Shown: positions 1-9,417 of the stretch, piece after piece | Numbering within the stretch: position 1 is the first letter of the stretch | Layout of the letters: the number at the start of each line of letters is the position of its first letter | NCBI GenBank assembly: GCA_016715065.1 | Contig: JADKBN010000010.1 | Coordinates: 310,001 to 374,000, forward strand | Direction of reading: 5' to 3' | DNA from: Fibrobacterota bacterium | GTDB lineage: Bacteria; Fibrobacterota; Fibrobacteria; UBA5070 | DNA length: 64,000 nt | Made by a program: the position numbers and the translations under genes | The notes under the pieces: generated by a model | The model's input: only the letters and a program-made list of their open reading frames with translations | The model's database searches: none | Told to the model about the DNA's origin: nothing

Positions 1-588
1 GACATCCATGGGGGAGTGAAGCCCGTCCGTAAGATGGACCTGCTTTCCGGTGGTTGCGAATTCGAGCGATTCGCGCTTACCCGGCATTCGATTCGAGATT
101 TTTCGACAGATGTGGTCACTCGCGAAGAAATTATGCGAGCGATAGGGATCGCCCAGTCTTCGCCATCTTCATGCAATAGACAGTCCTGGCATGCACATGT
201 CTTTCAGGGGATGGCGAAGGATGAGCTTCTCCGTTTCCAGGGGGGCTCCAACGGGTTCGTGGAAGCGGTTGGTGCGGCGGTTGTGGTGGTCGGCGATCTG
301 CGCAATTACTTCATCAACGAGATCCACCAGCCGTACATCGATGCATCCCTGTTCGCGATGACCATGATGTTCGCCTTCCATGGCCAGGGAATGGGATCGA
401 TCCCCTTGACCACGAGTTTCAAGCGTCGCCGGTTGCGGGAGTTCCGCAAGCGTTTCGGCATTCCCGACTACCAGGTTCCGGTGATGATCCTGGGGGTAGG
501 GCATCTAAAGGAAGAATTCAACGTGGCTTGCTCGGCCCGCAACGATGTTCTGAAAATAGTCACGTTTCATCAGGTGGTTGGCGTATGA
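1..588 (+). CDS. Nitroreductase-family protein, 5' partial
   Basis: FMN-dependent nitroreductase fold, as found in many polysaccharide clusters. The motif RHSIRDFS followed by an SPSSCNRQSW stretch is the family's N-terminal flavin-binding signature. The centre (YIDASLFAMTMMFAFHGQGMGS) and the C-terminal VPVMILGVGHLKEEF also fit the fold. The frame is open to base 1, so the true start probably lies outside the window; a GTG at 16 is the first internal start. The stop overlaps the next ATG by four bases (ATGA), so it is translationally coupled to the pyruvyl transferase. The substrate is unknown. Role in polysaccharide modification is inferred from position only. Confidence 0.85.
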   Translation, partial: DIHGGVKPVRKMDLLSGGCEFERFALTRHSIRDFSTDVVTREEIMRAIGIAQSSPSSCNRQSWHAHVFQGMAKDELLRFQGGSNGFVEAVGAAVVVVGDLRNYFINEIHQPYIDASLFAMTMMFAFHGQGMGSIPLTTSFKRRRLREFRKRFGIPDYQVPVMILGVGHLKEEFNVACSARNDVLKIVTFHQVVGV

Positions 589-1778
589 AAATCGGAATCC
601 TCACCTACTTTGGCGACCTGAATTCGGGAACGAACCTCCAGGCCTACGCCGTGGTGCGTCTGGTCCAGAGCGTCTATCCCGAGGCGGAAGTCAAGGTGAT
701 CAACTATCACCCCTATCCCCGCCGCTGGAAACCCTACCTGACCGATTTTAATCTGAAGTCGTTGTCCTTGGACTTCAGCCGGCTTCGGAAGTATTCGGCT
801 TTCCTCCGGGATCTTCCCCTCACCAGCGAGTCGATGCGTCCCACCTCCCGCGAGGCGGCCTCGAAGTTTTTCGAGTCGCTGGGCTTCGATATGATTTTTG
901 TGGGCTCGGACACCCTCCTGGAGTTGCATCACCAGAAGCACGATACCCTCACGCCCTATTGGCTTTCGCCCTCCCTCCGGGCCCGCAAGGTGTTCCTTTC
1001 GCCATCGGCCCGCGAGGTGGAGTTCGACGACTTGAGTCAAGCCCAACGCGCCGAGATGGCCGCCTGTCTGGAGGCGATGGACTGCATCTCCGTGCGCGAC
1101 GCGGGAACGATGCGCCTGATGGGAAGCTTCTTGCCGGAATCCAGGCTGACCATGCTGCCGGATCCGACGTTTTCGCTGGAAATCGATCCCGAGCCGGCCC
1201 GAATATTCGCCACTCGAAAGGGCCTGGACAAGGCCACGAAGCCAGTGGTCTGCCTGCATCTGAATCGCCGGGATGCCCACAGCGATGCGATCGCGAAAGG
1301 ATTCAAGGACCGAGGTTACCTGGTGGCTTCCCTGCGGCCGGCACGGTACGCCGACTTCCAGCTCAACGACATCGGCCCGCTCGAAGTGGCCGGCATTTTC
1401 CGTCATTTCGCCTTCGTGGTGACGCACCGGTTCCACGATTCCATCTTCTGCTACAAGAATGGCACTCCCGTGCTCACCTACACCCCGCCCGGGTACGTGG
1501 TCAACAGCCAAGGTCAGTCCAAGTTCAGGAGCCTCCACGAGATGTTCGGACTCGCTGAGACAAATCTTGTCCATTCCGTGGAGGATTTCTCCGCCCAGCG
1601 GATCCTCGCGATGGCCGACGGCGCGATCCAGGCGTTCCGAGCCGCCGAGGGGACCATCAAGGCGAAGCTGGACACGAATAGACAATTGCTCCTGGACTTC
1701 GTCTCCGGTACGCGGACAATTTCTGGAAGCGTCGCCGCAGGAAACGACCGTGTCGATCCGAGGACGCAACAACCATGA
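585..1778 (+). CDS. Polysaccharide pyruvyl transferase family protein
   Basis: 397 aa. The N-terminus MKIGILTYFGDLNSGTNLQA and the late motif FAFVVTHRFHDSIFCYKNGTPVL are characteristic of the WcaK/PssM-type pyruvyl transferase family (PF04230), which adds a ketal pyruvate from phosphoenolpyruvate to a sugar of the repeat unit. The ATG at 585 was chosen because it overlaps the preceding stop (ATGA); the longer open frame upstream has no family similarity. It overlaps the next glycosyltransferase by the same four-base arrangement at 1775. Probably cytoplasmic, acting on lipid-linked sugar intermediates. The acceptor sugar cannot be told from sequence. Confidence 0.88.
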   Translation: MKIGILTYFGDLNSGTNLQAYAVVRLVQSVYPEAEVKVINYHPYPRRWKPYLTDFNLKSLSLDFSRLRKYSAFLRDLPLTSESMRPTSREAASKFFESLGFDMIFVGSDTLLELHHQKHDTLTPYWLSPSLRARKVFLSPSAREVEFDDLSQAQRAEMAACLEAMDCISVRDAGTMRLMGSFLPESRLTMLPDPTFSLEIDPEPARIFATRKGLDKATKPVVCLHLNRRDAHSDAIAKGFKDRGYLVASLRPARYADFQLNDIGPLEVAGIFRHFAFVVTHRFHDSIFCYKNGTPVLTYTPPGYVVNSQGQSKFRSLHEMFGLAETNLVHSVEDFSAQRILAMADGAIQAFRAAEGTIKAKLDTNRQLLLDFVSGTRTISGSVAAGNDRVDPRTQQP

Positions 1779-2905
1779 TCGTGATCGTCTATCCGCAGTT
1801 CTATGGTGTCCAGGGCATCGCCCGTTACGTGCAGTCGTTCCTGGCGAATCTGCCCGTTGGACACCCACCGGTGCTTTTGCTCACGGGCGACGAAGAAGCC
1901 CGCCCGGTGGATTTTCCAGGCGTGGAAATCAGGCAGGTGGAGCTGCGCGCCTCTCGGCTCGCGTTGCTTCGTTGGGGGTATTCGGTTCGGAAGATCCTGC
2001 GAGAGATGCATTCTCGTGGCGGGCTGACGTTGGTCAACTACCACTGGCCACCTCTCATTCCCGGTCTGTTTCTTCCAAAGGATGTGCCGCTGGTGCTCAC
2101 CGCGCACACCACCTACCTGGGAATGGCAGGCCAGTTCTACGACAAGTCCTACTATCGCAGCCAGTGGGGGAGTCTTTCCGTCGCCATCAAGAAGTGGATG
2201 GAACGTCGGATTCTCGCCCACACCGACCGGATCATTTCCCTGACCGACCAGGGAGTCCAGGAATTGAGGCGCTACGGGTACTCCGGTCCGATCTCGGTGA
2301 TTCCCAACGGTGCGGACCTTTCGAAATTTGTCGCGGTTCCCGGCACTCCCAAGGAATTCGACGTCATGTTCTCCGGCCGCGTGGAGACTCGCAAGGGAAG
2401 TCGCAGCGTTGGAGAGGTTTGTCGGGCGTTGATTCGCCGACGTCCTTCCGCGAAAGTCGTGGTGGTTGGCTATGGGGACGATGACGAATTTCTGAAGGAG
2501 GACCTCGCGGGACTTTCCGCGAACGTCCTTTTGACCGGAAAGGTTCCGTTCCAGGAAATGCAATCCTACTACAACCGGGCGAAGGTCTACGCGGCAACAT
2601 CCTATTACGAGGGGTTGCCTGGAACTTGCTTGGAGGCGATGGCCATGGGTCTGCCGGCTGTGGTCTGGGACTTCGATTTCTACAAGGGATTGGTGGTTCC
2701 AGGAGAGACAGGATTTGTCGTGACACCCAACGACTACGACGCCATGGCGACCAAGCTCGAACTGCTGATGGATGCGGAGGACTTGCGCGCCCGAATGGGC
2801 TCGCAGGCGCGCGAACTCATCCGGTCCGCTTACGATTGGAAGGAACTCGCCCCTCGAGTCCTAGAAGCCATGCTGCCTGCGGCAGCCAAGGCGACGGAAG
2901 CCTGA
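1775..2905 (+). CDS. Glycosyltransferase family 4 protein
   Basis: 376 aa with the two-Rossmann GT-B fold. The N-terminal acceptor domain starts MIVIVYPQFYGVQGIARYV. The linker VIPNGADLSKF precedes the donor domain, which carries MFSGRVETRKGSRS, a nucleotide-sugar site YYEGLPGTCLEAMAMGLPAV and GETGFVV. Such enzymes transfer a sugar from a nucleotide donor to the growing lipid-linked repeat unit at the cytoplasmic membrane face. It is the last gene of a three-gene unit coupled by ATGA overlaps and ends in a bidirectional hairpin. Donor and linkage are not predictable. Confidence 0.92.
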   Translation: MIVIVYPQFYGVQGIARYVQSFLANLPVGHPPVLLLTGDEEARPVDFPGVEIRQVELRASRLALLRWGYSVRKILREMHSRGGLTLVNYHWPPLIPGLFLPKDVPLVLTAHTTYLGMAGQFYDKSYYRSQWGSLSVAIKKWMERRILAHTDRIISLTDQGVQELRRYGYSGPISVIPNGADLSKFVAVPGTPKEFDVMFSGRVETRKGSRSVGEVCRALIRRRPSAKVVVVGYGDDDEFLKEDLAGLSANVLLTGKVPFQEMQSYYNRAKVYAATSYYEGLPGTCLEAMAMGLPAVVWDFDFYKGLVVPGETGFVVTPNDYDAMATKLELLMDAEDLRARMGSQARELIRSAYDWKELAPRVLEAMLPAAAKATEA

Positions 2906-2939
2906 GCACTTCCGGATCCGTCCGATCTGGAAGTGCTCA
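2903..2939. terminator. Bidirectional hairpin between convergent glycosyltransferase genes
   Basis: A perfect 11-bp stem (TGAGCACTTCC / GGAAGTGCTCA) with a 15-nt loop. The left arm begins with the stop codon of the plus-strand GT4 gene and the right arm contains the stop codon of the minus-strand GT2 gene. There is no clear T tract on either side, so function as an intrinsic terminator is likely but not certain. Confidence 0.7.
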
Positions 2940-3860
2940 ACTGGCTTTGTAGAATCCGCTTTTTGCGCCGGTGAGGCCACGGAGGGTCGCGATTCCCTGG
3001 ACGATCCGGAGCGCGCCCTCCCACCGATTCTTCGGGCCCGCGACCAATCGCATTGGGGTGAGAGCCATTCCCGCTAGCAGCCTCCTACCAGCGAGAGCGA
3101 TCAGCTTCGCTTTCGTGGAACGCCGGGTGCGAAGGAGAAGCTCGGCTCCGACCATCCAATTGCGGTAGGTGCGGCGAAAGATGTAGGAGAGAGTTGTCCG
3201 TTCCGGGGGGAGTTTGTCCCAGGCGATGGCGCGAGGATTGGCGACGAGTCTGGCGCCGGATCGCACCATCCTGTTGGTGAAATCGATGTCCTCGCCGCCA
3301 CTGAAGTTCAACGCGAGGTCGAACCATGGTGGCGACAACTTGGCTAGCGAATCCATCCGCAGGAGTAGACAATTCGTGGCGGCGCATTCCAGCTTGGCCC
3401 CGTAGGAATGGATGGGAGGATCGAAGTATCCTTTGTGGCTCTGGGGAGTTCCGGTGGGGTAGAGAATGGGGGCGATGCCCGCGACCAGGTCGGCATCGAA
3501 TTCGATCTGGCACGACACAAGCTCGGTGAGCAAGTCCGGGGCGAGGATCTCGTCATCGTCCACAAAGAGCAGGAAGTCGGACCGGCAAACCTCCAAAGCC
3601 CGGTTTCTGGCATGGCTGAGCCCGGCGCGGGGCTCCGTGACATGCTGGATGTCCAGCCCAAGGCGAGCGGCAGTGGTTGCGAGGAGTTCCCCGCAGCGGG
3701 GGAGATCGTCGTTTTCCACCACGGTGGTTCCCACGGCGAGAATCGGATGGGACTTGGCCAGATGGGCAATCGTGGCGGGGATGGATTCGATCAGTTCCAG
3801 CAACTGGGCCGGACGGCGGCGGGTGCACACGCAAATTTGCAAGGTCTTGCGGTTGTTCAA
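2937..3860 (-). CDS. Glycosyltransferase family 2 protein
   Basis: 307 aa GT-A enzyme. The N-terminus ICVCTRRRPAQLLELIESI, then VVENDD, RAGLSHARNRALE and the metal-binding FLLFVDDDE are diagnostic of GT2. The late region FSGGEDIDFTNRMVRSGARL corresponds to the acceptor-base (ED) region. I prefer the TTG start at 3860: it overlaps the upstream gene's stop (TTGA) and has a GGTGGAG ribosome-binding site about nine bases upstream. A GTG at 3875 is the alternative. The longer frame upstream (to 4040) lies on top of the preceding gene. It is downstream of the frameshifted GT2 in the same operon. Confidence 0.85.
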   Translation of the reverse strand: MNNRKTLQICVCTRRRPAQLLELIESIPATIAHLAKSHPILAVGTTVVENDDLPRCGELLATTAARLGLDIQHVTEPRAGLSHARNRALEVCRSDFLLFVDDDEILAPDLLTELVSCQIEFDADLVAGIAPILYPTGTPQSHKGYFDPPIHSYGAKLECAATNCLLLRMDSLAKLSPPWFDLALNFSGGEDIDFTNRMVRSGARLVANPRAIAWDKLPPERTTLSYIFRRTYRNWMVGAELLLRTRRSTKAKLIALAGRRLLAGMALTPMRLVAGPKNRWEGALRIVQGIATLRGLTGAKSGFYKAS

Positions 3861-4812
3861 CGGGCGCGTCTCCACCAGTTTCGAACCAATTTCGCTTGAC
3901 GCAACCCCAGGAGCTTGGCCAGAGTCCACCATCCCCGAGTTCCCACTCCAGCGACTTCGCGCTGGAAGCGCGAGGTTGCTTGGATTGCCTGCCCGATGGT
4001 CAGAAAAGTGATTTCGGGACGCATCGTCTTGCGCAGCCAATCATGCAACAGGAAATCACTCATGGGACATGTTTTGTCGGAGTATTGCTCGTGCTTGAGC
4101 CACTTCTCGAAGTCGATGCGGGAGTTGGTCTTTCGCCAGACGGTTTCCGGACGCTCGTCGGGAGAAATATTCTGGTTACTTTTGCGCCAACGGACCGGAG
4201 CTCCGCGCACCAGCACGGGAGGCTGGCGCGAGCCGACCTTGATCCAAGTGGCGTCGTCGGAGCACCATGCCAGGTCGAATCGCTGGAATCCACCGACTTC
4301 CTCGAAACGGCTCCTGCGGAAGATCCATTCGATCACGAAGCTGGTATGCCCGTGGACCATCCGTCCTTGGATGAACTCGGAGATGTCCGTCCAATCGCGC
4401 ACGACGGGAATGTGGGACAGTTTGGAATCGAGGTGATCACCTCGATTTCAAACCGGTACAGATCCGCATCTTGACGGGATCTGGCCTGGTGGAACGCCTC
4501 GACGCAATGTGGATCCATCACGTCGTCGTCGGAAAAAAGCCAGATCCATTCTTCGGTTCCGACCATTGCCAGGCAACGTTGCCAGTGGCCCACCAGATCG
4601 CTGCCCCCCATGTTTTTTTCAAACCGCTGGTAGGTGTAGGGGAGACCAGCGAGTTTGTCTGCTGCGATCCCGCGTAGAAGAGGCGACCCGTTGTCGTCTC
4701 CGATATAGACGTGGAAGTCCTGGTTTGTTTGGCGAGCGATCGACTCAAGGGCCTCGGCGAAAAAGTCTGGCTTCCATGCGGGGATCACAATGGCCAACGA
4801 AGCTGGAGTCAC
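3857..4812 (-). pseudogene. Glycosyltransferase family 2, broken by frameshift in a palindrome
   Basis: Two frames together make one GT2 protein. The first frame reads VTPASLAIVIPAWKPDFF...YIGDDNGS...WLFSDDDVMDPHCVEAF...DADLYRFEIEVI. The second resumes DSKLSHIPVVRDWTDISEFIQGRM and ends near 3857. The break lies in a perfect 22-bp palindrome at 4426-4447. Removing five bases (ACCTC on the coding strand) restores FEIEVIDSKL, so the lesion looks like a templated insertion at a quasi-palindrome. GTG 4812 is preferred as start because AAGGAA precedes it; the open frame reaches 4848. Either a true pseudogene or an assembly error. Confidence 0.75.
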
Positions 4813-5347
4813 GATCTGATTCCTTGGGCGCGAAAATTTGCATAACAAGGCTGCATTGTTGGAAACCTTCCTGGTCCGGCGGCGCGAGGGCCTCCGCTGA
4901 AGGCCATCTTCGCCTGAAAACTAGGAACTCAAAACCGGGGAGCCCAGTGTCATCGAGCGCAGAAATCGCCAAAGGCCCAGCTCTCTCGAGGCGTTGGCAC
5001 TGGTCCTGGCAGCGACCGCACAGGGTTGCTCATTGGAGAATAAAAAGATCTGGTTATCAAAAATTTTTCCTGAGAAAACTTTGTGCATCCCCCGTGTTTC
5101 AAGCCGTGAATTTTGGTACTATGAGGCATATTTATTCAGTGTCACCTTCGCTTCGGGGGCCGCTCCCCTGAAGTTTCCCAAGCCCGGATGGACCACCAAA
5201 ATTTTGGTGGAAATCTTGAATGGTCATTCAACCAAAATCTGCGCGAACGGCTGTTCTCGGCCACAGTCATGTCCGGGGCAGCAGCAGGTGTCATGATGGG
5301 CTTGCTTTATCATTGTCACCACTTTCTCGGCGAGATGTGAGGGTGCA
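4813..5347. other. Intergenic region between divergent glycosyltransferase genes
   Basis: About 535 bases with no convincing gene; the open frames here show no family similarity and no ribosome-binding site. It must hold the promoters of the divergent GT2 (minus) and GT4 (plus) genes. The only clear structure is an 18-bp perfect palindrome at 5193-5210, listed separately. Confidence 0.6.
5193..5210. promoter_or_regulatory. Candidate operator: 18-bp perfect palindrome
   Basis: CCACCAAAATTTTGGTGG reads identically on both strands and sits about 140 bases upstream of the plus-strand glycosyltransferase start, in a gene-free region. A dimeric repressor or activator could bind it. No matching regulator is seen in the window, and no sigma-70 promoter could be placed with confidence beside it. 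Confidence 0.4.
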
Positions 5348-6512
5348 TTGGCTTCTGCATTGAATCCTGAGCTCACCGGCAAGCGACCTCGGCTGGCCTT
5401 CATCACGCAGAGCTGTTTTGTCCAATGCGACCTGGCTGTTCTGCCTGTCCTGTTGTCGGAGTTCGAGGTGGACTGGAACGTATTTTTCCCTGTTGCCGAG
5501 ACGGGGCGTTACACGGAACAGGAACTGACCCGTTTTGCCGAGGACCAGGGAATTCGTTGCGGCATTTACCGGCTTTTCGGAAGATTGCGGACCTGGGGAA
5601 CCTTTCGGATCCTGCTGAGAATGATCCGTCGTGTCCGATCGGTCCAGCCGGATGTGGTCTACGTCAATGCGTTTGGGTTGCCATGGTTGGCTCCTTTGCT
5701 TCGGTTGCTCATCCCCAAATCCAAAATCCTTTGGGCCCTGCACGATGTCGTGGATCACACGGACAAACGCACCTGGTCCCCTCAGGCACTGTACCGGAAA
5801 ATTTTGGTGGCAACCGCAGGCGGCGTCCATACCTTGTCGCTCAACCAAACCGAGAGTTTCCAACGCAAGTATCCCGGCCGGAGCTCGTTTTTCGCACCAC
5901 ATCCCCCGATCGATCCCGGTGTGCCCAGTGTGCAAAAGCCCTCCTATTCGCGTGTTCGATTCCTTTTTTTTCGGGGTGATCGCCGACTACAAAGGGCTGG
6001 ATCAACTGTTGGAGGCTTCGCAACAGCTCAGGGAATCCGGCGTGGAAAATTTCGATGTCGAAATCGCCGGAAGCTGCTATGACTGGGAAGGGGATTATGC
6101 CTCCAAGATCCGTATCCCGGATATGTTCAAGTTGCGCATCGGCATGGTTCCCAACGCTGATCTTCCAGATCTTTTCGAGTCCGCGCATTGGCTTGTTTTG
6201 CCCTACCGCGATGCCACTCAGAGCGGACCGCTTTCATTGGCGATGCGCTACAACAAACCGGCCATCGCGTCGAACCTTCCCGCCTTCCAGGAGTTTCTCA
6301 AAGAGGGTCAGACCGGACTCATCTTCCAATCCGGCGATGTCGCGGGTCTGCGCGAGGAGATGCGAAAGGCCGTCTTGATGGGCAGTTCCGGTTACGATCG
6401 CCTTTGCACCGCCCTGGCGGAGGATGTCGAATCGAGGTACAGCCTCCGTGCGGTTGCAGCATCGTTTGCGGAGATGTTCCGGGAGTTCGCCAAGCAGAGC
6501 CCCAAGCGATGA
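5348..6512 (+). pseudogene. Glycosyltransferase family 4, frameshifted in a T8 run
   Basis: The N-terminal frame (LAFITQSCFVQCDLAVLPVLL ... VVYVNAFGLPWLAPLLRLL ... LWALHDVVDHTD) is a GT4 acceptor domain. The C-terminal frame (FFGVIADYKGLDQLLEA ... VLPYRDATQSGPLSLAMRYNKPAIAS) is the donor domain. They join in a run of eight T at 5964-5971; one T fewer restores VRFLFFGVIADYKG. The start is TTG at 5348 after GAGGG, or TTG at 5360. The stop overlaps the next ATG (ATGA), which argues that the full-length gene is normally translated. Sequencing error, recent mutation or a phase-variable tract are all possible. Confidence 0.8.
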
Positions 6513-7711
6513 TTCCAAACAACGCTTCCCCGGTGCGGGTGGGGATCGTTACGGCCACCGATCCCAGGGATCGATGGTCATTTTCTGGCACCCATCGCCA
6601 GATGGTTTCTGCATTGGAAGCCGACCATGGAGCCGTGGAAGTGCTGGGACCATTTCCAGGTCTGCGCCTGCAGGATGCCATCGGGCGCAGGCTGAACTCT
6701 CTCACCATTCGAGTCCACAACAAACGATACGATTTTCTGCATTCCATGATCGCTTCGTGGTTCCAGGGGCGCTATTTCCAGCGTGAGGCCTTGCGGAGAG
6801 GGTGCGGGGCATTGTTTGCCCCAGCGGCCGCCAACGAGATCGCCTGCATTCCGGCGGGCCTTCCTGTGTTGTATTCGCCGGATGCAACCTTTCGGTTGGT
6901 CGCCGGGAACTACCAGCGATACTCGAGTTTATACGGTTTTTCTTGGCGAGAAGCGGATCGCATCGAAGCGAGAGCGATCTCCCGGGCCCAGGCCATTGTG
7001 GTGTCTTCCCGCTGGGCGGCGGATTCTGTCTGTGCGGACTACGGCTTCGATCGGGGGCGGATCCGGTTCGCCTCGTATGGTCCCAATCTCCAGCATCCAC
7101 CGACCAGGGAGGAGGCGCTTCAGCGACTTTCTGTCGACCGTGTTTCGGAGGGTCCGCGAATCTTGTTTTTGGCCGTGGAATGGGAGCGCAAGGGTGGGGC
7201 GATCGCTCATCAGGCGTGGCTGGAATTGCTGACAAGAGGTGTGAACGCCCGGTTCACTGTCGTCGGCTGTTCGCCCTCAGGATTGGATCCGCGGGCGGAG
7301 GTGATTCCGGTGCTGGACAAAAATGATCCCATTCAAGAGGCCAAGCTGCGCTCGATCATCCTGGAGTCGCATTTCCTGCTGGTTCCCACTCGGGCGGACT
7401 GCACGCCCATCGCGTTTTCGGAAGCCGCCGCTTTCGGGATTCCGGTGATCACCACCGATGTCGGTGGGGTTTCCTCCGTGGTCTCGGACGGAATCTCCGG
7501 CGCGGTCCTTTCGTTCGAGGCTCCCGCTTCCGCCTACGCCGAGGCCATCCAATCCGCGTGGTCAGATTCTGTTGCGTATCGGGATCTGGTCCTGGGTTCC
7601 CGAGGCCGCTACGAGGATACCCTCAATTGGGACGCCTGGGCCCGGACCATTTCCGAATGCCTCCAGCAAATCGCCGCACCGCAAGGCGGCGAGGCGATCA
7701 GGCGAGCTTGA
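6509..7711 (+). CDS. Glycosyltransferase family 4 protein
   Basis: 400 aa. The start MIPNNASPVRVGIVTATDPRD was chosen for its ATGA overlap with the preceding gene. N-terminal domain, then IVVSSRWAADSVCADYGFD, and a donor domain with ILFLAVEWERKGGAIAHQAW (the phosphate-binding region) and LVPTRADCTPIAFSEAAAFGIPVITTDVGG (nucleotide-sugar site) typical of GT4. It is the last gene of its plus-strand unit and runs 14 bases into the 3' end of the convergent flippase gene. Donor sugar unknown. Confidence 0.9.
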   Translation: MIPNNASPVRVGIVTATDPRDRWSFSGTHRQMVSALEADHGAVEVLGPFPGLRLQDAIGRRLNSLTIRVHNKRYDFLHSMIASWFQGRYFQREALRRGCGALFAPAAANEIACIPAGLPVLYSPDATFRLVAGNYQRYSSLYGFSWREADRIEARAISRAQAIVVSSRWAADSVCADYGFDRGRIRFASYGPNLQHPPTREEALQRLSVDRVSEGPRILFLAVEWERKGGAIAHQAWLELLTRGVNARFTVVGCSPSGLDPRAEVIPVLDKNDPIQEAKLRSIILESHFLLVPTRADCTPIAFSEAAAFGIPVITTDVGGVSSVVSDGISGAVLSFEAPASAYAEAIQSAWSDSVAYRDLVLGSRGRYEDTLNWDAWARTISECLQQIAAPQGGEAIRRA

Positions 7712-9149
7712 GTTTCTTCTTGGCCATGCCCATCACCTCGAAGAGGAAGTTCTCCTTGAGCAGGTACAGCGTCCCGGCGTAGACGGCGCCTCCCATCGGT
7801 ACCAGCACAATCAACCGGATCAGGACAGATTCTGGCAGTCCATTGCGTGCGAAGAAAATCGCAATCGACATCAGCAGCGTTCCTGTCAGGCATTTGGCGA
7901 TCGAGGCGAAGGGCCAGCGGATCCGATAGACTCTCCCGACCATGATCAGTTGAGCCGTGGTCACACAGAACTCCGCGGCGGTGATCGCGATGGCCGACCC
8001 GAGATGGTGCAGGGTGGGGATCAGCAAGAAGCTTGCGAGGCAACAGGCGGCCGCGCCGATGGCTGCCGACAATACAATCATCCAGTCCTTGCCCAGCGGG
8101 TACAGGATCTGAAGCCCGAGCACGGTGGAGAGTCCACTCAAGATCAGCAAAGGCGTGGTCACCACGGTGGCCCACAGGGCGGGAAGGTATTGTTCTCCGG
8201 CAAACAGCAGGATGATCTCCTTGGAAAGCATGGACAGCCCAGCGACCATGGGGAGGGTGATGAACATCACCAACCCTAGGGACTTGGTGAGCATGCGGTC
8301 GAATTCATCCTTCAGCCCGTTGGAGATGTAGTACGAAAGCCGCGGCATGAGCACCCCACCCATGGTGTTGACCATGCTCAGCAGGATACGCGTGATCTTG
8401 AGGGCGGTGGTGTAATAGGCGACAGAAACGACGGAGGATAAAAATCCCAGCATGACCACGTCCAGACGGCTGTAGACAGCTACAATCAGGGCCAGCAGGT
8501 AACTGTAGCCCATCGGCTTGAAATGTCTCTTCCATTCGAAGGGTCGGGTTCGTTTGGCCAGAAAGATATGGCGGACGTGGTAGACGTTGAACAAACCTGA
8601 TCCCAGTGTGGCGAAGACGGTGATCGCCGCGTTGATCACGTAGTCTTGGGGCGATTTGACAAGTAACAGCAGTCCGACCAGGCCCACCAGATTGATCAAG
8701 ATACCACGGGCGGCGATGTACACGTAGTCTTCCAACCCCTGGTAGAGCCAATCCAAGCTCATGGAGCCAAATACGATGGTGGTGCTGACCACCCAAAACA
8801 GGAGTCGCTCGTCCTGGAGCTTGGGGCTGAATGCCACAATGGCAAGAAACGCGAGGAACGTGACCAGCGTCGCAGCCAGCTGCATCAGGAAGAGCTCTTG
8901 GGCGGTTTCCGTCAAGCGATCGCGGTTGGATCTTGCCTGGGCGATGGCGCGGATCCCGTACATTGGGATCCCGATCGCAGCGATGACGGTGAAGTAGGAA
9001 ACAAAAGAAAGCGCAAAATTCAACTTCCCGATGCCCTCGGGACCCAGTACCCGGGTGGAATATGGAAACGTCACCAAGGGGAACAGGAAGGTCGTCGCCG
9101 AACGCAACAGGCTGACCAAGACGTTCAGTTTCAAGGACTTCGTGGTCAT
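7698..9149 (-). CDS. Wzx-type polysaccharide flippase (MOP superfamily)
   Basis: 483 aa, about 12-14 hydrophobic segments. The N-terminus MTTKSLKLNVLVSLLRSATTFLFPLVTFPYSTRVLGPEGIGKLNFALSFV... (shown only in part of the protein) has the pattern of Wzx/RfbX oligosaccharide flippases, and GYSYLLALIVAVYSRLDVVMLG is the second-half repeat start. It would move undecaprenyl-linked repeat units to the periplasmic face of the inner membrane. ATG 9149 was chosen over the open frame to 9443, whose extra residues are not membrane-like. One of two flippase genes in the locus. Confidence 0.88.
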   Translation of the reverse strand: MTTKSLKLNVLVSLLRSATTFLFPLVTFPYSTRVLGPEGIGKLNFALSFVSYFTVIAAIGIPMYGIRAIAQARSNRDRLTETAQELFLMQLAATLVTFLAFLAIVAFSPKLQDERLLFWVVSTTIVFGSMSLDWLYQGLEDYVYIAARGILINLVGLVGLLLLVKSPQDYVINAAITVFATLGSGLFNVYHVRHIFLAKRTRPFEWKRHFKPMGYSYLLALIVAVYSRLDVVMLGFLSSVVSVAYYTTALKITRILLSMVNTMGGVLMPRLSYYISNGLKDEFDRMLTKSLGLVMFITLPMVAGLSMLSKEIILLFAGEQYLPALWATVVTTPLLILSGLSTVLGLQILYPLGKDWMIVLSAAIGAAACCLASFLLIPTLHHLGSAIAITAAEFCVTTAQLIMVGRVYRIRWPFASIAKCLTGTLLMSIAIFFARNGLPESVLIRLIVLVPMGGAVYAGTLYLLKENFLFEVMGMAKKKLKLA

Positions 9150-9417
9150 GCGCTCCGGACTCTGTGTAGATGAAAATGGATGGGATGGATCGTATGGGAG
9201 GGGAAAACTAGTCTTGGTCGAGGCGGAACGGGACAGTGCTATATTCAAGGCGCGTAGGTAAGGCCGCATCGAGGCTGGAGGATCGGCGTATGAGGGTTGT
9301 TCTGGCTTCGCCGCCAGCTTGACTGGAAATCGAAGTTGAATCAGGTGATTGAGGAATGCACCGACGAGTGCATGAAAAGGGTTCCATTTTAATTTGTGCA
9401 CATTGGGGGAGAGCGAA

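Noticed and set aside
9355..9370. TGCAC/GTGCA inverted repeat before the first tandem GT4 gene
   Set aside because: Arms of only five bases; too weak to call an operator.
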